From: Jatrophihabitans telluris
Lineage (GTDB): Bacteria > Actinomycetota > Actinomycetes > Mycobacteriales > Jatrophihabitantaceae
Assembly: GCF_023516435.1 (NCBI RefSeq)
Contig: NZ_CP097332.1
Span: forward strand, 558,001-622,000
Direction of reading: 5' to 3'
DNA length: 64,000 nt
Shown piece after piece: positions 30,539 through 39,270 of this stretch. Every line of letters starts with the position of its first letter. Position 1 is the first letter of the stretch. The position numbers and the translations under genes were made by a program. The notes under the pieces were generated by a model that was not told where the DNA came from, searched no databases, and worked only from the letters and a program-made list of their open reading frames with translations.

Positions 30539-31972
30539 TCAGCCGCGCGAGCGTTCCCACCGAGAGAGCGCAGCTGAACAGCTGGCCAGCGCCGCGCCAC
30601 CCACAGCGACGATCAGGACCGCTGAGCGCAGTCCCACCATCGAGGCGGCCAGGCCGACCACTGGTCCGCCGGACAGGTAGCCCCCGGCGGTGGCCAGGCC
30701 GAGGTTCGACAGCGCCCCCGCAGAGGCCCGCTCGAGTTCGGCCTCGGACCCGGTGCCTTTGCCGCTCGCCAGCCGGCGGGCGTGGGCGGTCGCGATCTGG
30801 AACGTCATCGGGACCGCGCAGCCGATGCCGAACGCCACCCCCACGAGGACGGCGAATCCGACCCAGAGCGGCGGGCGTGCGATGAGCACGAGTCCGCAGA
30901 TCGTCGTGAGGATGCCCCCGGCGCACAGCGTGAACCACGGCCCGAAGGTGTCGTTGATCCAGCCGCCGGCCAGCCGTACCAGCGCCATCGCGATCGAGAA
31001 CACGGTGAATGACAGGGCCGCGATCGAGATGGGTGCGCCGAGGACGTCGCGAAAGAGCACGATGCCGAAGTTGGCCAGCGCGCCCTCGGCCAGCGTCGCC
31101 CCCACGTTCGCACCGATCAGCAGCGCGATGACCCGATCGGGACGGGCACGAGCGCTTCGCCGGCGAGGAGCGGAGACCGGCGTCCGCTGCCGCACGTCAA
31201 CCCGGTGACCGGTGGCCGGTCCGGACCTGCGCCGCGCGACCGGGCGTAGTTCGACACCGTGCCGCGTCCGGGCACCCGCTCGGCTGGCCGCCGCGCGCAG
31301 GATCTGGACCCCGCTGGTGCCGCCGCCGACCGGCAGCTGGCGGCTGACGGTCAGGACGATGGCCAGGCAAATGGCGGTGACGATCCCGAGATGAGTGGTG
31401 ACCGGGATGTTCTGGGCAGTGGCGATGCTGCCGATACCCGCGCCGACGACGCCGGCGGCGGAGGCGGCCCCGAGCATCGCCGGCATCCAGGTGCGCTCGG
31501 CCAGGCGGGCCAGCATGGTGCCCTGCGCGTTGAGGCCGATGCCCTGCATCCCGTTCACCGCCCCGAGCAAAAGCAGAGCCGCCGCGAGCTGCCACACCTG
31601 GGTGCAGGTAACGGCGACCAGCATGGCGACCGCCGTCAGCGGCGCCGTGATCCGGATGATCCGGGTAGCACGCCAGACGGGCAGTCGCCGGGCGGCGATC
31701 GGGGTGGCCAGCAGGGTGGACACGGTCATGGCCAGTGTCACGATGCCGAGTTGGCTGGCGGGGATGTGCAGCCGCTCGGCCATCGAGGGCAATCGGGAGA
31801 ACCAGGTGGCCAGCAAGAACCCGTTCGCGCCCCAGGCCGTCATCAGCATCAGCCTCGCGCGCTGCAACGAGGGGTCTACGGGGTGACTGGAACGCGGCGC
31901 CTGGTGCGGTTCCGGGGTCGCCGGACGCGCGGTGGCGACTGGGCGGTGGAGCAGGCGGGCTGAGCTTGGCAT
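30539..31972 (-). CDS. MFS transporter
   Basis: About 477 residues, twelve predicted helices in two sets of six. Signature positions include NGFLLATWFSRLPSMAERL and the loop 2-3 arginines, and the second half restarts at LLIGANVGATLAEGALANFG. The central loop (about 270-320) is long, Arg-rich and low in complexity. Resembles YbjJ/fucose-permease-like MFS proteins. Start placed at ATG 31972 (MPSSARLL) since the longer frame to 32065 is not supported by a ribosome-binding site. Substrate unknown. Divergent from the CAP-domain gene. Confidence 0.8.
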   Translation of the reverse strand: MPSSARLLHRPVATARPATPEPHQAPRSSHPVDPSLQRARLMLMTAWGANGFLLATWFSRLPSMAERLHIPASQLGIVTLAMTVSTLLATPIAARRLPVWRATRIIRITAPLTAVAMLVAVTCTQVWQLAAALLLLGAVNGMQGIGLNAQGTMLARLAERTWMPAMLGAASAAGVVGAGIGSIATAQNIPVTTHLGIVTAICLAIVLTVSRQLPVGGGTSGVQILRAAASRAGARTRHGVELRPVARRRSGPATGHRVDVRQRTPVSAPRRRSARARPDRVIALLIGANVGATLAEGALANFGIVLFRDVLGAPISIAALSFTVFSIAMALVRLAGGWINDTFGPWFTLCAGGILTTICGLVLIARPPLWVGFAVLVGVAFGIGCAVPMTFQIATAHARRLASGKGTGSEAELERASAGALSNLGLATAGGYLSGGPVVGLAASMVGLRSAVLIVAVGGAALASCSAALSRWERSRG

Positions 31973-32275
31973 GGCGGTCGGGCTTTCCGATGTTGCTGGA
32001 CGGGACGGGGACGTTGATGGTGCGAAGGTCGTGCGACACCTTCTCGATCGGCTCGCCAGGCGCAAAGCTGAATCGATACAGGTCTCCCGTTCAGGATAGC
32101 GGTGGGACCGGTCCCTGCGTCAACCGGGAATGCCGGCGAACCGGCGGGCTACGGGAACGAACCGGGCCCGTGTGGCTTGTGGCAAGGCGGAATGACCCAA
32201 CGGACGAAGCAGAAAGTTCATCTCCGGTTGTGTTCTTCTTGTTCTCCCATTCGTGCGACCGAGGAGGAACGCTTC
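31973..32275. other. divergent promoter region with a perfect palindrome
   Basis: Between the MFS and CAP-domain genes; no gene seen. GGGACCGGTCCC (32104-32115) is a perfect 12-bp palindrome and a candidate operator. GAGGAGG (32261-32267) is the ribosome-binding site of the CAP-domain gene. Confidence 0.4.
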
Positions 32276-33298
32276 ATGCACGCCCACGCCGGCAGGCTGC
32301 TGGCCGGATCCGCTGCCGTCATCTGCGGACTCAGCCTGATCGGGACGGCGATCACCCGTCGCGACGACAACCGGCGACCGGTGATGGTCCCCCATCTGGG
32401 CCGGACGAATCGAGCGATCGCCGGCGGCCCGCAGTGGCCCGCTGCGCCCGAATCGCCCGGTGTATCGGGAGGAATCGCGGGAGTCCCCCCGACGCGCGGA
32501 CCTCTAGCTCGTACTCCTTCGAGTTCGGCAGCCAGTGCGACAGCCAGTGCGGCAGCCAGTTCGGCAGCCAGTTCGGCGGCCGCGACCATCCCGCCGTCCA
32601 GCGCGGGGTCCACACCACAGACTCCACGAGTGCCCGCCGGACCATCCGGCCACCGTCCGACGCCCGGTTCCGTGAATCCGATGCCGGGTACCGGGAGCAC
32701 AACGCCGGTACGGGCCGGGTCGACACAGGCAAGCGCGCCGTACCAGCCGCCGTCCCGCGTTGCGCCGTCCCGCGTTGCGCCGTCCTCGGTGCCGGTGCCG
32801 ATGCCGATGCCGATGCCGACCGCGCAGCGGCCGGTGTCCCGAGTGCCCCGCGCGTCGGCGACGCAACTCAACGCCGCTGCCCGGTCGGTCATCGATGCGA
32901 TCAACCGCAGCCGTATCCAGCACGGACGGCCCGTCCTGCGGGTCGACGCCCGGTTGGTGGCCTCGGCGCACGAGCACAACCTCACGATGGCGAGGGCTGG
33001 CGTGATGAGTCATCAGCTGCCGAACGAGGCTTCGCTGGGGCGCCGGATCAGCGACGTGGGCATCCGCTGGGGCTATGTCGAGGAGAACATCGGGTGGTCC
33101 AGCGGCGGCAAGGACGGAGGCACTCGACAGGCACTGGGTTTACAGGACGCAATGATGGCCGAAGGGCCGCCGCCGGCCGGGCAGGGCAACCACTATTCCA
33201 ACGTGCTGAGTCCGGCCGTCAACTCGGTCGGCATCGACGTCAGCTACGACCCGGCCCTTGACCGGATCTGGCTGACCGAGGACTTTGCCCAGCAGTGA
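32276..33298 (+). CDS. secreted CAP/SCP-domain protein
   Basis: A 340-residue exported protein: hydrophobic N-terminal segment HAGRLLAGSAAVICGLSLIGTA, a Ser/Ala/Pro-rich spacer (about 55-205, partly from 12-bp repeats), then a C-terminal CAP (cysteine-rich secretory/YkwD-like) domain: VIDAINRSRIQHGRPVLRVDARLVASAHEHNLTMARAG, GYVEENIGW and NHYSNVLSPAVNSVGIDV with the cavity His/Glu residues. Function of bacterial CAP proteins is mostly unknown. ATG 32276 is chosen for the GAGGAGG eight bases upstream; the frame extends to 32102 without support. Confidence 0.85.
   Translation: MHAHAGRLLAGSAAVICGLSLIGTAITRRDDNRRPVMVPHLGRTNRAIAGGPQWPAAPESPGVSGGIAGVPPTRGPLARTPSSSAASATASAAASSAASSAAATIPPSSAGSTPQTPRVPAGPSGHRPTPGSVNPMPGTGSTTPVRAGSTQASAPYQPPSRVAPSRVAPSSVPVPMPMPMPTAQRPVSRVPRASATQLNAAARSVIDAINRSRIQHGRPVLRVDARLVASAHEHNLTMARAGVMSHQLPNEASLGRRISDVGIRWGYVEENIGWSSGGKDGGTRQALGLQDAMMAEGPPPAGQGNHYSNVLSPAVNSVGIDVSYDPALDRIWLTEDFAQQ
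32524..32580 (+). repeat. 12-bp tandem repeat in CAP-protein spacer
   Basis: About 4.5 units of TTCGGCAGCCAG / TGCGACAGCCAG encoding an SAAS-type repeat in the low-complexity spacer. Confidence 0.65.
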
Positions 33299-33309
33299 CA
33301 GGGATGATC

Positions 33310-33332
33310 GGCCGCCATGGGGCCGGGCGGCC
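33310..33332. terminator. hairpin between convergent CAP-protein and peptidase genes
   Basis: GGCCGCC (33310-33316) pairs with GGCGGCC (33326-33332), 9-nt loop, 11 bases after the CAP-protein stop. No T-tract. Confidence 0.35.
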
Positions 33333-33383
33333 AAGTCCCGGTCGCGGCGATGCCGCGGTTATGTCGCGGCTATGTCGCGGTGA

Positions 33384-34433
33384 TCAGGAGTAGTCGGCCG
33401 AGATGCGGCGGTTGACCGCGTCGACGGTCACGATTCCCCCGTGCGGCAGGATCCACTGGGGACGGGTGTGGCCGAAGGGTACGCCGACGCAGACCGTAGC
33501 GTCCGGGCTGTATCGGGCGATCGTCTGGACCACGACCTCGCGCTGCTCGTCCCGCAGGCGCTGCCGCTCATCGGGATCCGGCCGGTGCGCGTGGTCGGAC
33601 ACCGGCGGCCGGGCGACCAGGACTGCGTCGACCGCGGCGAGGATTCCGCGCTCACCCAGTCCACGAACGATCCACCCGACGTTGCGGGCGGGCAACAGCT
33701 CCTCCGAGGTCTCGATCAACAACACCCCGCCGCGGAGCACCATCGGGTCCACCGGGAATCGCCCGGCGGCAAGGACCCACTCGAGCACCTCGAGGCAACC
33801 GCCCCAGGTGGACCCGGTGACCGCACGGGCCGGGCCGTGCCAGGACCAGGGGTCCGTCGGCTCTCGTTCGCCGAACGAGGTCAGAGCCAGCGGGTCGTCC
33901 CACAGCACCCCGACGTCTTCGGATTCGCCGGGGTCGTTGATGTCGAGCGTCTCGCCCGTGAGCAGGGCCGCGCGCAGCGACCGGGCGTGGACGTCGTCGA
34001 CGCCGGGACCCGGACCGAGATGCACCTGCGACGAGCCGCCGTAGAAGCTGGCAACCCCGTTGGACCACAGCCATTGATGCAGGTTGGTGTTGTCGCTGGT
34101 ACCGAGGAACGGTTTGGGGTCGCGGCGAACCGGCTCGGGATCCAGGTGCGGGATTACCGTGATCTGATCGTCTCCGCCGATGACGGCCAGCACGGCGCGA
34201 ATCGCCGGATCGCGAAAAGCCGCATTGAGGTCCGCCGCGCGTGCCTGCGGGCTGGCTCCCACTGCTCGGGTGGTGGGGAACTCCACCGGTACGAGTCCGG
34301 TCACTTCGGTGAGCCGCCGCATTGCCTGCTCGTGGATCGCGGGGAACGCTCCGGCCGCGGCGAACGACGGAGACAGCACCGCGATCTGATCCCCCGGTTC
34401 GGCCTTGCTGGGGTGCAAGAGTGTCGACGCCAT
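33384..34433 (-). CDS. S66 family peptidase (MccF/LD-carboxypeptidase-like)
   Basis: A 349-residue cytosolic serine peptidase. The nucleophile-elbow equivalent is in FLGTSDNTNL, and LGPGPG, the Glu/His region GVLLIETSEE and the C-terminal VPFGHTRPQW (catalytic His) follow the S66 order. MccF-type members cleave acyl-sulfamoyl-AMP compounds such as processed microcin C; LdcA members cut murein tetrapeptides. The sequence looks closer to the MccF type, so self-immunity to a nucleotide antibiotic is one possibility. Third of three same-strand genes MarR-uspA-S66, with a 35-bp gap to uspA. Confidence 0.82.
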   Translation of the reverse strand: MASTLLHPSKAEPGDQIAVLSPSFAAAGAFPAIHEQAMRRLTEVTGLVPVEFPTTRAVGASPQARAADLNAAFRDPAIRAVLAVIGGDDQITVIPHLDPEPVRRDPKPFLGTSDNTNLHQWLWSNGVASFYGGSSQVHLGPGPGVDDVHARSLRAALLTGETLDINDPGESEDVGVLWDDPLALTSFGEREPTDPWSWHGPARAVTGSTWGGCLEVLEWVLAAGRFPVDPMVLRGGVLLIETSEELLPARNVGWIVRGLGERGILAAVDAVLVARPPVSDHAHRPDPDERQRLRDEQREVVVQTIARYSPDATVCVGVPFGHTRPQWILPHGGIVTVDAVNRRISADYS

Positions 34434-34468
34434 TCAGCTATGCAATCATGCGCCGCCAGCGCCGCCGG

Positions 34469-34972
34469 TCAGGCCTGGAGCGTTTGCGGATTGTCCCGGT
34501 GGCGACTGCGGGAGCAGCCGGCCGGCACGATGACGACCGGGGCCCGCTGTTCGTGCGCAAGGCGAGTCGGCACGGATCCTGAGGACAACCGGCGAAGATG
34601 GCTCGTCCACCCCGGGGTGTCGGCGCCGACGACGATGGCCGACACCCGCTGCTGGTCGGCGATGCGCACCAGTTCGGTGGCGGGATTGCCGGTCAGCGCC
34701 ATGAGCCGCCAGCTCACCGCGCTTTCGGCCATCGCCTCCACGACCTCGGGAAACAGCACGGCTTCGACGTCGGTGAGGGCGGATTCGTCGAGGCCGATAC
34801 CAATGCCGGCGTAGCCGCCGCCGACGACCTGGGGCGTCTCGACGATGTGGGCGATCAGCAACTGACCGTGAACCAGTTCGGCCAGGCGTGCTGCCGACTG
34901 CAGGACCGCGCCCGACCCGGGGCCGCCGTCGATGCCGACCAACAGCGTGTGCTGCGACTGCGGGACCGTCAT
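34469..34972 (-). CDS. universal stress protein (UspA family)
   Basis: A 167-residue single Usp domain: LLVGIDGGPGSGAVLQSA at the N-terminus and the ATP-binding GADTPGWTSHLRRLSSGSV...APVVIVP (G-2x-G-9x-G-S pattern) at the C-terminus. Start ATG 34972 with GAGGAGGG 8 nt upstream. A strong palindrome in the 105-bp gap to the upstream MarR gene suggests MarR control. Confidence 0.85.
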   Translation of the reverse strand: MTVPQSQHTLLVGIDGGPGSGAVLQSAARLAELVHGQLLIAHIVETPQVVGGGYAGIGIGLDESALTDVEAVLFPEVVEAMAESAVSWRLMALTGNPATELVRIADQQRVSAIVVGADTPGWTSHLRRLSSGSVPTRLAHEQRAPVVIVPAGCSRSRHRDNPQTLQA

Positions 34973-35017
34973 CGCGCGGCCCTCCTCGAACTGTGTGTGG
35001 TGAGAGCAACCAACATC

Positions 35018-35032
35018 GTTGTCTAAGACAAC
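35018..35032 (-). promoter_or_regulatory. MarR-type operator GTTGTCTAAGACAAC
   Basis: Perfect 7-bp arms around one base, located between the MarR gene and uspA, about 46 bp before the uspA start. The TTGTCTnAGACAA form is typical of MarR-family sites. Confidence 0.7.
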
Positions 35033-35077
35033 TACAATCTATCGCTCGAACGGGGCGACAGCCGCTGGTATTCCCCG

Positions 35078-35533
35078 CTATTCCATCAGGGAATTGAAGT
35101 GGGCTAGGGACGCGGCGATCAAGCTGAGCTCCTCGGGGGTGCACCCGGCGAGGAGTCGTCGCATGGCGGCGTGACGCAGATTCTGAGACCGCCGTAGCGC
35201 CCGCCGCCCGGTCGTCGACAGCACCAGAGTGTGAGCCCGAGCATCGGTCTCGTCCGGTCGGCGCTCCACCAGGCCGAGATCCTCCAGGGTCCGGACCTGC
35301 CTGCTGATCACGCCCTTGGTGACGTTTCGCTCCGCGGCCAGGTCGGCCGCGCGGGCCGGCGCGTAGTCGGCGATGTCGACGAGCAAGGCGTACACGGCCG
35401 GATCGAGGTCGGGATGCACCGAACGAGCCAGCTCCGTCGAGTAGGCCCGAGCGCGTCGGAGCAGCACCCGCAGTTCGCGTTCGATGCTGGAGATGTCGGC
35501 CTGCTGCCGAGCCGGGCCTACCGAGGTGCTCAC
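35078..35533 (-). CDS. MarR family transcriptional regulator
   Basis: A 151-residue winged-helix protein: LVDIADYAPARAADLAAERNVTKGVISRQVRTLEDLGLVERRPDETDARAHTLVLSTTGRRAL is the complete MarR HTH-wing, flanked by dimerisation helices. Start GTG at 35533 has a CAGAAT hexamer six bases upstream (leaderless); the longer frame is antisense to the LacI gene. Divergent from the LacI gene. It most likely represses itself and/or uspA through the operator at 35018. Confidence 0.87.
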   Translation of the reverse strand: MSTSVGPARQQADISSIERELRVLLRRARAYSTELARSVHPDLDPAVYALLVDIADYAPARAADLAAERNVTKGVISRQVRTLEDLGLVERRPDETDARAHTLVLSTTGRRALRRSQNLRHAAMRRLLAGCTPEELSLIAASLAHFNSLME

Positions 35534-35539
35534 GGGTCG

Positions 35540-35545
35540 ATTCTG
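35540..35545 (-). promoter_or_regulatory. -10 hexamer CAGAAT, leaderless MarR gene
   Basis: Minus-strand CAGAAT followed by six bases and GTG 35533. Confidence 0.4.
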
Positions 35546-35607
35546 CCGGAGCGTCCGACCCTGCGGTGCGCCCGACTCGGGAGCCGACCAAGTACCGTGA
35601 CTCGCAA

Positions 35608-36741
35608 ATGAGCCACGACACCAACCAGAGCGCCGCGACCGGCCATCCGCGCCGCCCGCGCCGAGGCCGACCCGGCGGGACACTCGCTGCGGTCGCCGCC
35701 AAGGTCGGGGTGTCACGGACCACGGTGTCCAACGCGTACAACCGGCCGGACCAGCTTTCCAAAGATCTGCGCGAACGGATCATGGGCGCTGCCGCGGAGT
35801 TGGGCTATGCCGGACCGGACCCGGTTGCCCGGTCGTTGCGCACGCGGCAGGCCGACGCCGTCGGACTGCTCTTCGGGGAGCGATTGGGCTACGCGTTCCG
35901 CGATCCCGGCACCGTCGAGTTCATGCACGGGCTGGGTGAGGCGTGTACCGAGCGGGGACGATCGCTGCTGCTGGTACCGAGCCCACCCGGATCGGCCAGC
36001 GAGGGACTGGTACATCGGGCCTCCGTCGATGGGTTCGTGATCTCCAGCGCGGCCGTCGACGACCCGAACGTGCGGGCGGTGCTGTCCCGGCCCCAGCCGG
36101 CCGTCATCGTCGATTCCCCGCTCGGAGTCGCGGGCGTCGATTTCGTCGGCATCGAGGATCGGGCCGGTTTCGCCCAAGTGGCCAGGCATGTTCTGGGGCT
36201 CGGCCACCGCCGCATCGGAGTGCTGTCGATCCGGCGCGGCGAGGACGTCGACGCCGAGACCTCGCCGCGACTGCTGGTGGAGCGGATCGAGGTCGGCCGC
36301 GCGCAACACCCGGTGCGGCAGCAACGTTTGCTCGGCCTGCTCGACGCGGCCGCCGAGCTGGGAATCCCGTCCGAGCGCTTCCTGGTCAGCGAGCGCCCGT
36401 ACAACTCCCGCGAGGAAGGTGTGGAAGGCGCACGGGAATTGCTGGCCGCTGATTCCGAGCTGACCGCGATCATGAGTATCACCGACGTCATGGCGATCGG
36501 GGTACTCGACGAGCTGTCACATCGCGGCGTCGCGGTGCCGGCCGGGTTGACCGTGACCGGGTTCGACGACGTACCCGCGGCGCAGTCCTTCGGCTTGACC
36601 ACCGTGCGCCAGCCGCTGGAGGAGAAGGGCCGGATCGCGATCGAGACTCTGCTCGACGACCGCCCGCGGACGCGGGCCAAGCGGGTGTTGTTGCCCACCG
36701 AACTGATCGTCAGGGCTTCCTCGGCGCCGCCTCGTTCCTGA
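35608..36741 (+). CDS. LacI family transcriptional regulator
   Basis: A 377-residue regulator. The N-terminal HTH reads TLAAVAAKVGVSRTTVSNAYNRPDQLSKDLRERIMGAAAELGY, with hinge helix GPDPVARSLRTRQ. A periplasmic-binding-protein-like effector domain follows (VGLLFGERLGYAF...DGFVISSAAVDD...VTGFDDVPAAQSFGLTTVRQP). ATG 35608 chosen as first Met before the conserved region; a TACCGT hexamer lies 9 nt upstream. No sugar operon is adjacent, so the target is unknown. Its 3' end overlaps the convergent acyltransferase gene by 32 bp. Confidence 0.88.
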   Translation: MSHDTNQSAATGHPRRPRRGRPGGTLAAVAAKVGVSRTTVSNAYNRPDQLSKDLRERIMGAAAELGYAGPDPVARSLRTRQADAVGLLFGERLGYAFRDPGTVEFMHGLGEACTERGRSLLLVPSPPGSASEGLVHRASVDGFVISSAAVDDPNVRAVLSRPQPAVIVDSPLGVAGVDFVGIEDRAGFAQVARHVLGLGHRRIGVLSIRRGEDVDAETSPRLLVERIEVGRAQHPVRQQRLLGLLDAAAELGIPSERFLVSERPYNSREEGVEGARELLAADSELTAIMSITDVMAIGVLDELSHRGVAVPAGLTVTGFDDVPAAQSFGLTTVRQPLEEKGRIAIETLLDDRPRTRAKRVLLPTELIVRASSAPPRS

Positions 36742-37405
36742 CCGATGCCACTTCGGCGGTGATCGCGGACATGATCAGGTCGGTGACCTCGCGCAGGAGG
36801 TCGGCCGTGTGTTCGTGGCCGACGAAGCGACTCAGGTTCAGAGCAGGACCGACGGAGGCCGAGTGGGTGTGCCGGGGGATCGGCCGGAAGCGGCCGCCCC
36901 GGGCCAGGGTTTGCTGGGCGCCCCATTGGCCCACCGGGTACAGCGGAATCGACGGATTGTCCAGGGCGATTCGGGCCACTCCGGTCCGTCCGGTCATCGG
37001 CCAGTAGTCCGGATCACTGGTGATGGTTCCTTCGGGGTAGATGATCACGCACTCGCCCCGGGACAGAGCGGAATTCGCCTCCTCCAGGGACTGCCTGGCG
37101 TCGGCGGTCCCGCGATGGACAGGAATCTGGCCGGCGCCCCGCATCACCAGGCCGACCAGCGGCCAGGAGAAAACCCCGCTCTTTATGAGGAATCTCGGAA
37201 TGCGCCCGGCCTGCCACACCATGCGCGCCGTGGCCGCCGTATCTGCTTGGCTGACATGGTTGATCGCGATCAGGACACCGCCCTGCGCGGGAATGCGGTC
37301 CAGATGGCGCCAGCGCAGCCGGAACAGGACACCGGCCAGCGGGTACAGGACCAGCACGCACAGGCGGACCCAAAAACCGGCTTTCGGTTGATGCTGACGG
37401 CTCAA
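36710..37405 (-). CDS. 1-acyl-sn-glycerol-3-phosphate acyltransferase (PlsC family)
   Basis: A 231-residue phospholipid acyltransferase with an N-terminal membrane segment (LCVLVLYPLAGVLFRLRW). The catalytic motif INHVSQADTAA has the Hx4D spacing; the Asp and His are both present. The other conserved blocks are GQIPVHRG, VIIYPEGTITSDPDYWPMTGRTGVARIAL and IPLYPVGQWG. Places an acyl chain at sn-2 of lysophosphatidate at the inner membrane face. 15 bp downstream of the MFS gene on the same strand. Confidence 0.87.
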   Translation of the reverse strand: MSRQHQPKAGFWVRLCVLVLYPLAGVLFRLRWRHLDRIPAQGGVLIAINHVSQADTAATARMVWQAGRIPRFLIKSGVFSWPLVGLVMRGAGQIPVHRGTADARQSLEEANSALSRGECVIIYPEGTITSDPDYWPMTGRTGVARIALDNPSIPLYPVGQWGAQQTLARGGRFRPIPRHTHSASVGPALNLSRFVGHEHTADLLREVTDLIMSAITAEVASVRNEAAPRKP

Positions 37406-37420
37406 TCCGCTCCGTCCCGT

Positions 37421-38656
37421 TCAGCTCGCGGTGCGGCCGCGCAGGATCGCGGCGACACCCCAGACGCCGAAGCCTAGCGTGGCCAGGACCAGACAGACGC
37501 CGCCCGCGCCGGACCATCCGTAGGTCTGGTAGAAGAGTCCGGACAGAGCCGAGGAAACGGCGCCGCCGGTGAACACGGTGCCCATGAAGACGGTGTTGAT
37601 CCGGGCGCGTGCGTCCGGGCGCAGTGCGTAGATCTCTTGCTGGCTCAGCACCTGATGTCCCTGCACGGCCAGGTCGAGCAGAACTGCGGCGACGGCCAGC
37701 AGGACGAGTTGATGGTGGCCCACGATGGCCAGCACCATGGATCCTGCCGCAAGCAGGAACGTCACTCCGCTGGCGGGCTGGCCGTACCCGGCATCGGCCA
37801 CGCGCCCCGCGATCGGCGCCGCCACCGCCCCGGCGGCTCCCACGAGCGCGAAGATGGCGATCCCGGTCTGAGACAGGTGATGCTCAGCGATCAGCTCGTA
37901 GGCGATCGACGTCCAGAAGGCGGAGAAGGCTCCGAAGATCAAGGCCTGGCACACTGCGCGGCGGCGCACGGCCGGGACGGTCCGGGCCAGGTCGAGTACC
38001 GAGGCCATCAGGCTGCGGTACCCGGTGGTGTGGTCGGGCCGGCGACTGGGAAGCGTGCGGGCGAGCAGAACGGCGATGGTCAGCATGAACACCGCCGAGA
38101 TCACGTAGACGCTGCGCCAGCCGAAGGCGGCGGCGAGCAGGCTGGACACGGTCCGGGCGAGCAGGATACCCAGCAGCAGTCCCGACATGACCCGGCCGAC
38201 GAACTGTCCCCGCTCAGCCTCGGGCGCCAGATGTGCCGCAAACGGTATGAGGATCTGGGCGACTACCGAGGTGAACCCGATCAGGACGGACAGGATGAGG
38301 AAGGCGGCAAGGTTCGGGCTCGCGGCGGCGGCGGCCAGCATCACGGCCGCCACCAGCAATACGCGCGAGGTCAACTTGCGGTTCTCGAACAGATCGCCCA
38401 GTGGCAGAAGGAGAATCAGACCCGCGGCATAGCCGAGCTGGGTTGCCGTGACCACCATGGACGCCCGTGACTCGGACGTGTGAAACGCCTTCGCGATCAG
38501 GTCGAGCAACGGCTGGCTGTAGTAGATGTTGGCCACGGTCAGACCGGTTGCTGCGGCGAGCACCGCGGTGAGGAAGCGAAGATTGCGAGGCGTCGTGGCC
38601 ATGGCGGACGGGGTCGTGGACGTCGTGGCCGTGGCGGACCTGGCGGACTTGGACAT
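37421..38656 (-). CDS. MFS transporter (YbcL/AraJ-like)
   Basis: About 411 residues, twelve helices: LRFLTAVLAAATGLTVANIYYSQPLLDLIAKAF is the usual first helix of this MFS subgroup, followed by QLGYAAGLILLLPLGDLFENRKLTSRVLL (loop 2-3 signature G-D-x-x-x-N-R) and second-half RVADAGYGQPASG. Probably a drug/proton antiporter; substrate unknown. The start is ambiguous: ATG at 38743, 38656 or 38602; I give 38656, between the poorly conserved leader and helix 1. Confidence 0.8.
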   Translation of the reverse strand: MSKSARSATATTSTTPSAMATTPRNLRFLTAVLAAATGLTVANIYYSQPLLDLIAKAFHTSESRASMVVTATQLGYAAGLILLLPLGDLFENRKLTSRVLLVAAVMLAAAAASPNLAAFLILSVLIGFTSVVAQILIPFAAHLAPEAERGQFVGRVMSGLLLGILLARTVSSLLAAAFGWRSVYVISAVFMLTIAVLLARTLPSRRPDHTTGYRSLMASVLDLARTVPAVRRRAVCQALIFGAFSAFWTSIAYELIAEHHLSQTGIAIFALVGAAGAVAAPIAGRVADAGYGQPASGVTFLLAAGSMVLAIVGHHQLVLLAVAAVLLDLAVQGHQVLSQQEIYALRPDARARINTVFMGTVFTGGAVSSALSGLFYQTYGWSGAGGVCLVLATLGFGVWGVAAILRGRTAS

Positions 38657-38897
38657 GCCGGGCCGTTCGGGTGCTGGCGATGGCGGATCGGGTTGGGTGT
38701 CGGGGCGCACGGAGGTCCTGTCGAGTCGTTTGGGGAACTTCATTGTCCCCAACGCAGCGGGCGAGGCGACGCTTCCCTGCCCGGCTCGCCCGGCTCCCGC
38801 CGTCGCGCCGATGCCGTTGCCGCCGCCGTGGTCGCGCACTCGGTAGGATGTGCCGCGGCGGTATGACCGTCGGCCCGCCGGCCGGCGATCGCGGCCT

Positions 38898-38970
38898 GCC
38901 GGCGTGGCGCAATTGGTAGCGCACCCGACTTGTAATCGGGCGGTTCGCGGTTCAAGTCCGCGCGTCGGCT
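38898..38970 (+). tRNA. tRNA-Thr (anticodon TGT)
   Basis: Seven-base acceptor stem GCCGGCG/CGTCGGC with one G-U pair, D arm, anticodon stem CCCGA/TCGGG enclosing CTTGTAA (anticodon TGT), and T arm GCGGTTCAAGTCCGC. Discriminator base T. CCA is not encoded. Its 3' half from base 38928 is duplicated at 43382, marking an integration site. Confidence 0.95.
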
Positions 38971-38988
38971 CTCCGCGGGGCCCGTATT
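38928..38988 (+). repeat. left attachment repeat (within and after tRNA-Thr)
   Basis: Starts ACTTGTAATCGGGCGG inside the anticodon arm and ends at CCCGTATT, 18 bp past the tRNA. Restores the tRNA, as usual for tRNA-targeting integrases. Confidence 0.85.
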
Positions 38989-39019
38989 CTGGGGTTGTCC
39001 GGGTTCTGGCTGGTCTTCG

Positions 39020-39270
39020 TCAGGCCAGCGGCGTGGGTTTTGTTGCAGTTTTTGTTGCAGTTGGTCCCCAGAGCGCGTCACTCATGCGTTCGGCGGCGGC
39101 GCGTCGAAGGTCCATGACGACGTGCTGGTAGCGGGTGGTCATCGAGATCTGAGACCAGCCCATGAGATCCATGACCGTGCGTGCGTCGACGCCCTGAACC
39201 AGCAGCAGTGTTGCTGCCGTATGGCGGGCGTCGTGTAGCCGCGCGCGCCGGACCCCGGCGTGGCTCAGAC
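39020..39270 (-). pseudogene. tyrosine recombinase/integrase, C-terminal fragment
   Basis: About 80 C-terminal residues of a phage-type integrase remain: RARLHDARHTAATLLL (box II H-x-x-R), MGWSQISMTTRYQHV (W in place of the second His, then the nucleophile Tyr) and a short tail. The first catalytic Arg and the whole N-terminal half are absent. Past about 39270 the frame loses homology-like sequence and gives way to cargo read on the other strand. Stop TGA at 39020 lies 31 bp from the left att repeat, the normal int-att layout. Confidence 0.8.

Noticed and set aside
38971-39066. Additional tRNA next to tRNA-Thr
   Set aside because: No second cloverleaf can be folded; similarity to the right repeat ends at 38988.
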